9,375 nt of DNA from Parvularculaceae bacterium. Its GTDB lineage: Bacteria > Pseudomonadota > Alphaproteobacteria > Caulobacterales > Parvularculaceae. This document shows, one piece after another, positions 6,096 through 9,375 of this stretch. How positions within the stretch are numbered: the first letter of the stretch is position 1; each line of letters opens with the position of its first letter. The stretch spans positions 1 through 9,375 of the forward strand of contig JALWRV010000017.1 of assembly GCA_027080545.1 (NCBI GenBank), in the 5' to 3' direction. The notes beneath the pieces are model-generated. The model was given only the letters and a program-made list of their open reading frames with translations, was not told the DNA's origin and searched no databases. Position numbers and translations under genes: made by a program.

Positions 6096-6129
6096 AAGGC
6101 GGAGTTGTAAAAGCTTCGCCTTTCTTTTT
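6096..6129 (+). terminator. Plus-strand intrinsic-terminator-like hairpin without an upstream gene
   Basis: AAGGCGGAG (6096-6104) pairs with CTTCGCCTT (6114-6122), eight Watson-Crick pairs plus one G-U, around a 9-nt loop, followed by TCTTTTT (6123-6129). This is a good intrinsic terminator on the plus strand. No plus-strand gene lies between 2658 and this point, so it would end a non-coding or antisense transcript, or act instead as a leader hairpin of the minus-strand short ORF. Confidence 0.5.
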
Positions 6130-6271
6130 GTGGACTTTTACGAAACCTTATGAATGGCTTCTGTTGCGGGCTAGTAAGAGAGGGACAAGCAAGGCCCCGG
6201 TCAAAAACCCTGTCAGGGTAACAAGACGACGCTCCGAGGGTGGGGTCTGTTGGTTTTTCGAAGCGCCGCCT

Positions 6272-6286
6272 TATTGATTATCAATA
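6272..6286. repeat. 15-bp perfect palindrome upstream of rdgB
   Basis: TATTGAT (6272-6278), a central T (6279) and ATCAATA (6280-6286) form a perfect palindrome. Its core TGATTATCA equals the centre of the classical Fur box, but the outer bases do not match that consensus, so a Fur site is not claimed. It lies about 80 nt before the rdgB start and could be an operator. Confidence 0.5.
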
Positions 6287-6292
6287 TAACCA

Positions 6293-6333
6293 TATCGAAA
6301 AACGATGCAAACATTTTTTATTGTTTTTCGATA
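6293..6333. repeat. 11-bp inverted repeat upstream of rdgB
   Basis: TATCGAAAAAC (6293-6303) and GTTTTTCGATA (6323-6333) are perfect complements separated by 19 nt. A further copy of GTTTTTCGA is at 6253-6261. The right arm ends 34 nt before the rdgB ATG. The regular reuse of one 9-mer suggests a protein-binding motif or an RNA hairpin, not chance, although the DNA is AT-rich here. Confidence 0.55.
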
Positions 6334-6367
6334 ATAAATTGAATTAACCAATTAACTCGTTGTTTTT

Positions 6368-6979
6368 ATGGATAAATTTTCTCACCCTAAAATAGTGCTC
6401 GCCACCCATAATCAAGGCAAATGGAAAGAGTTTGCTGATCTGTTCGCCCCCTTGGGCATCGAAATTCTCGGGGCCCACCAGCTCGGCCTGCCGGAACCGA
6501 TCGAAAATGGCGACAGCTTTACCGAAAACGCGCTCATAAAAGCCAGAGCGGCCGCCAAGGCCACCCAATTACCCGCCCTTGCCGATGATAGCGGTCTATG
6601 TGTGCGCGCTCTTGATGGGGCCCCGGGCATTCATTCCGCCCGCTGGGCAGAAACCGGTGGGGGGCGCGATTTCAATACCGCCATGGCGCGGCTCCATAAA
6701 GCCCTTGCCCCCCACGTCGATAAACACGCCGCCTTTGTTGCCATATTAGCCTTGGTCATCCCCTCATCCCCCCAAAACCAACAACAAGAACATGTTTTTG
6801 AAGGCCGCGTTGACGGCGAGATTAGCTGGCCCCCACGCGGTGATATGGGCTTTGGCTATGACCCGATTTTTCAACCCGCAGGTCAGGATAAAAGTTTCGC
6901 CGAAATGTCTGCAACAGAAAAGGCCTCTTTCTCGCACCGCACCCGCGCCTTTGCCAAATTGCGAAAGGCTCTTTTTTAA
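6368..6979 (+). CDS. rdgB: XTP/dITP diphosphatase (RdgB/HAM1 family)
   Basis: A cytoplasmic house-cleaning enzyme that hydrolyses dITP, ITP and XTP to monophosphates and pyrophosphate, keeping deaminated purines out of DNA and RNA. It has 203 residues, the usual length. Motifs seen are LATHNQGK (11-18) at the nucleotide-binding start, ALADDSGL (70-77) with the catalytic acidic pair, GAPGIHSARWA (84-94), GFGYDPIF (161-168) and SHR (189-191). Residues 133-141 (SSPQNQQQE) are a Gln-rich loop longer than in most relatives. No Shine-Dalgarno sequence stands before the ATG at 6368, but no other start fits the family N-terminus, which begins only about 10 residues before the ATHN motif. Its TAA shares one base with the hemW ATG, so the two form an operon. 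Confidence 0.96.
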   Translation: MDKFSHPKIVLATHNQGKWKEFADLFAPLGIEILGAHQLGLPEPIENGDSFTENALIKARAAAKATQLPALADDSGLCVRALDGAPGIHSARWAETGGGRDFNTAMARLHKALAPHVDKHAAFVAILALVIPSSPQNQQQEHVFEGRVDGEISWPPRGDMGFGYDPIFQPAGQDKSFAEMSATEKASFSHRTRAFAKLRKALF

Positions 6980-8115
6980 TGACAAACACCGATCCAATCG
7001 GCCTTTATATCCACTGGCCCTATTGCACCCGCCTGTGCCCCTATTGCGACTTCAACATATTTCGCCAGCGCGGCGCCGATAAAGCTTTGGTGCAAGCCCT
7101 GCTTGAAGACATTCATTGGTGGGCTGATCAAATCGGCAAGCGCCCCCTTAGCTCTATCTATTTCGGGGGCGGCACTCCTTCCCTGCTCGCCCCTGAGGAT
7201 GTGAATAATATTATCCATCTGTGTAAGAATGTTTTTGGCCTACGCGATAATGAAGAAATAACCATTGAAGCCAACCCCACCGATGCCGAAGCCGGAAAAC
7301 TTCACGCCTTCCGTGAGGCGGGCATTAACCGCCTCTCTCTCGGCATTCAATCTCTTGATGATGACATATTAAAATTTCTAGGGCGTAATCATAATGCGGC
7401 GGAGGCCAGACGCGCCGTCGAAAAAGCCGTAAAGATTTTTGAAAATTGTAGCTTCGATCTTATCTATGCCACACCAGACCAGCAACAAGCCCAATGGCGC
7501 GCGGCCCTCACGGATGCCATCAGCCTCGGATCCCCCCATATCTCCCTCTATCAACTCACCATCGAAGATGGCACCGCCTTCAAAAAAGCCGTGCAACGGG
7601 GCGATTGGCAACCCTTGCCCGATGAACAAGAGGCCTGTCTCTACGACCTTGCCCAAGAGATCTGCGCCGCCGAGGGCTTTATTCCCTACGAGATTTCCAA
7701 TTTCGCCCGGCCCGGTTTTGAAAGCACCCATAATCTGCTTTATTGGCGGCACCATGAATTTATCGGCATCGGTCCCGGCGCTCATTCCCGCATCAATAAA
7801 GGGGGCCAACGCTGGGCAGCACAAACATTAACCCACCCCAAAGCCTATGCCACCGAAGCACCGGGGGAACGCTTCGTGCTAGAAGCCCTAACCAAGGAAG
7901 ATCAGGCAACCGAATTTCTACTTATGGGCCTTCGCCTGAAAGAGGGCATTGATATAAAGCGATATGAAACAATAGGGGGAAAATCTTGGCCCGCCAAACA
8001 AAGCAACATCCTCATAAAAGACGGTCTGGCCGAACACACAGACACCCGCCTTAGACTAACCCCGAAGGGGCGGCTTCTTCTCAATAGTGTGGTCTTAGAC
8101 TTAATGGACTCTTGA
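6979..8115 (+). CDS. hemW: HemW, radical-SAM haem-binding protein (HemN-like)
   Basis: A 378-residue radical-SAM protein. The cluster motif CTRLCPYC (C16, C20, C23) follows GLYIHWPY. GGGTPS, a SAM-binding loop, is at about 64-69, EANPTD at about 95-100, and RLSLGIQSLDDDILK follows. The HNLLYW sequence (HNxxYW) is the haem-binding motif that marks HemW and is absent in true HemN. A C-terminal HemN_C-type domain ends the protein. Studied HemW proteins bind haem and are proposed to deliver it to respiratory proteins; they are often mis-annotated as oxygen-independent coproporphyrinogen oxidase. The ATG overlaps the rdgB stop (TAATG), so translation is probably coupled. It converges on glpD with a 16-nt gap in which no terminator is visible. 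Confidence 0.95.
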   Translation: MTNTDPIGLYIHWPYCTRLCPYCDFNIFRQRGADKALVQALLEDIHWWADQIGKRPLSSIYFGGGTPSLLAPEDVNNIIHLCKNVFGLRDNEEITIEANPTDAEAGKLHAFREAGINRLSLGIQSLDDDILKFLGRNHNAAEARRAVEKAVKIFENCSFDLIYATPDQQQAQWRAALTDAISLGSPHISLYQLTIEDGTAFKKAVQRGDWQPLPDEQEACLYDLAQEICAAEGFIPYEISNFARPGFESTHNLLYWRHHEFIGIGPGAHSRINKGGQRWAAQTLTHPKAYATEAPGERFVLEALTKEDQATEFLLMGLRLKEGIDIKRYETIGGKSWPAKQSNILIKDGLAEHTDTRLRLTPKGRLLLNSVVLDLMDS

Positions 8116-8131
8116 TCTTAATAGCGTGGCT

Positions 8132-9375
8132 CTATGATACCGATGCCTCCAACCAGCGGGAGAGGTCTTGCTGTTGGCGCGCGCTCAACCGTAATCCCAA
8201 TTTAGACCGTCGCCATAAAATATCATCGCATGTTTGGGCCCATTCCTTTTCCATCATCCACCGCACCTCACATTCGTAAAGCCCGCCCCCGAAGGATTGC
8301 CCCAAATCATCAACGCTTTTTGCTTCACCAAATATCAAAAAAGCATCGCGCCCATAAGCCCCTATCAAGCGCCGACAATCAAACCCGTCCAGAAAATCAT
8401 AGCGCGCGGCAAATTCGGCGACCAAGCCATCAAATTCTTCCGGGGCAAAATCGCCCCCCGGCAAATGGCTGTTTGCCGTCCACGGACCAGACATTGCCGG
8501 AAAAAATGGGCTCAATTTTGCCAGCGCCGCTTCGGCTAAAAGCCGATAGGTGGTGAGCTTCCCGCCAAATATGGTCAATAAGGGAGCCTCTCCTTTTTCC
8601 GTTTCAAGCACCAAATCATAATCCCGACTGAGGGTGGTCGCTGATTCTTCGCCCGCCCCCTCTTCGCCTATTAAGGGGCGCACCCCAGAAAAAGACCAAA
8701 CCACATCCGACGGCGCTACATTTTGGCGAAAATATTTATTCACCGCCGCACAAAGATAGATGATTTCTTCCGCGTCAATTTTTGCCGATGCAGGATCTCC
8801 CGAAAAATCGACATCCGTGGTGCCAATAAGTGTAAAATCCTCCGCATAGGGAATAGCAAAAACAATCCGCCCATCCTCATTTTGAAAAATATAGGCACCG
8901 TGATGGGAAAAAAGACGCGGCACAATAATGTGCGACCCCTTTACCAGCCGTAATGAGCGCGGTGACACCGCCTTTACCCTATCTTGTAAAAAATGGGCGG
9001 CCCATGGTCCTGTGGCGTTTACCAACGCCTTCGCCTTTATGCAAAAGGCCTCCCCCTTTTGATTAACCCCTTGCACATGCCAGCCTCCGCCCCCACGGCG
9101 CACTGACGAAACCACGCTGCGCACATGAATATCCACCCCCAGACGGGCCGCATCCACGGCATTTAAAACCACCAACCGCGTATCATCCGCACGGCAATCC
9201 GCGTATTCAAAGCCGCGTTTATAGTCTGCCCTTAAGGGCGCTCCCTCAACGGCATTATGCAAATCCAATCCACGGGACGCGGGCAAGCGTTTCCTTCCTC
9301 CCATATGATCATATAAGAACAATCCAAGACGGATCATCCAAGTCGGACGCATGCCTCTCTGATGCGGCAAAATAA
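8132..9375 (-). CDS. glpD: Aerobic glycerol-3-phosphate dehydrogenase, C-terminal part (runs off the window)
   Basis: An FAD-dependent enzyme on the inner face of the cytoplasmic membrane that oxidises glycerol-3-phosphate to dihydroxyacetone phosphate and passes electrons to quinone. About 414 residues are present and the frame is open at 9375; the family has about 500, so roughly 90 N-terminal residues with the Rossmann FAD motif lie outside. Visible family text includes LPHQRGMRPTWMIRLGLFLYDH, in two pieces near 9300-9370, then ALVNATGPWAAHF, KGSHIIVPRLF, FAIPYAEDFTLIGTTDVD, VVWSFSGVRPLIG and the C-terminal FAD contact GGKLTTYR. The C-terminal helical domain is complete and the gene ends with TAG at 8132-8134. 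No glpR, glpK or glpF is in view. The call is secure. Confidence 0.96.
   Translation of the reverse strand, partial: ILPHQRGMRPTWMIRLGLFLYDHMGGRKRLPASRGLDLHNAVEGAPLRADYKRGFEYADCRADDTRLVVLNAVDAARLGVDIHVRSVVSSVRRGGGGWHVQGVNQKGEAFCIKAKALVNATGPWAAHFLQDRVKAVSPRSLRLVKGSHIIVPRLFSHHGAYIFQNEDGRIVFAIPYAEDFTLIGTTDVDFSGDPASAKIDAEEIIYLCAAVNKYFRQNVAPSDVVWSFSGVRPLIGEEGAGEESATTLSRDYDLVLETEKGEAPLLTIFGGKLTTYRLLAEAALAKLSPFFPAMSGPWTANSHLPGGDFAPEEFDGLVAEFAARYDFLDGFDCRRLIGAYGRDAFLIFGEAKSVDDLGQSFGGGLYECEVRWMMEKEWAQTCDDILWRRSKLGLRLSARQQQDLSRWLEASVS

Larger units (their letters stand above)
6042..6367. other. Intergenic region between the 45-residue ORF and rdgB
   Basis: No protein gene is supported here. A plus-strand frame of 23 codons at about 6150 lacks a ribosome binding site. 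The left part holds a terminator-like hairpin (6096-6129). The middle holds a 13-bp palindrome, ACCCTG-T-CAGGGT (6207-6219). The right part, from about 6250, is AT-rich and holds a 15-bp palindrome and three copies of GTTTTTCGA. I saw no tRNA or other known RNA. The region must contain the promoters of rdgB (plus) and of the short ORF (minus), but I could not place either with confidence. Confidence 0.6.

Noticed and set aside
6150..6221. Short plus-strand ORF of 23 codons starting at an ATG near 6150
   Set aside because: No ribosome binding site, no protein-like composition and very short.
6160..6260. tRNA, SRP RNA or other known RNA in the GC-richer middle of the gap
   Set aside because: No cloverleaf, TTCGANNC-type T-loop or SRP core motif could be found; only a small palindrome at 6207-6219 is present.
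6272..6286. Fur box upstream of rdgB
   Set aside because: Only the central nine bases match the classical box; the flanks do not, and rdgB is not an iron gene.
7378..7824. Minus-strand open frame of 148 codons inside hemW
   Set aside because: It lies fully within a strongly conserved hemW region and has no recognisable domain, so it is an antisense shadow.
8116..8131. Terminator between convergent hemW and glpD
   Set aside because: The 16-nt gap contains no inverted repeat with a T-tract on either strand.
1..9375. CRISPR array, insertion sequence, prophage or toxin-antitoxin module
   Set aside because: No regularly spaced repeats, transposase, integrase, terminal repeats with target duplications, or paired toxin-like ORFs were seen; the XRE gene is explained by its DUF2975 partner.

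Overview
The window reads as a stretch of chromosome from a Gram-negative bacterium, most likely an alphaproteobacterium. The inference rests on protein style (AlkB, WHG-type TetR, HemW, RlmN), the rdgB-hemW gene pair and a moderate GC content with GCC/CCC-rich codons; I cannot name a genus. Most of it is housekeeping, with an alkane-oxidation locus set into it. I found no phage, transposon, CRISPR array or toxin-antitoxin module, and nothing I would call a clearly new system. The most open questions are in the intergenic DNA at 4617-4939 and 5749-6367.

Layout. Positions 1-625 (minus) hold the N-terminal half of argininosuccinate synthase (argG). Just upstream, in the same direction and 24 nt away, lies a TetR-family regulator (650-1333). 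Divergent from it, on the plus strand, is an AlkB alkane 1-monooxygenase (1461-2657). The 127-nt gap between the regulator and alkB carries a good promoter overlapped by a 21-bp near-perfect palindrome, a likely operator. A hairpin at 2680-2698 separates alkB from a convergent gene for a small exported protein of unknown function (2721-3278). Next on the minus strand is rlmN (3375-4541), then the degraded remnant of an unidentified gene (4617-4895), then a two-gene unit encoding a DUF2975 four-helix membrane protein and a small XRE regulator (5748 down to 4940) with its own recognisable promoter.

Positions 5749-6367 are mostly non-coding. They contain a short minus-strand ORF for a 45-residue single-pass membrane protein with a strong ribosome binding site, several inverted repeats, a plus-strand terminator-like hairpin with no gene in front of it, and an AT-rich palindromic region ahead of rdgB. 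On the plus strand rdgB (6368-6979) and hemW (6979-8115) overlap by one base and form an operon for nucleotide-pool cleaning and a haem-related radical-SAM protein. They converge on the C-terminal part of aerobic glycerol-3-phosphate dehydrogenase, glpD (8132-9375, minus), which runs off the window.

How the genes may work together: AlkB would make 1-alkanols from n-alkanes under control of the divergent TetR protein. Because argG lies only 24 nt downstream of the regulator, argG may share its transcript. GlpD feeds glycerol-3-phosphate electrons into the quinone pool. The DUF2975/XRE pair is a common membrane protein-plus-regulator module whose signal is unknown.
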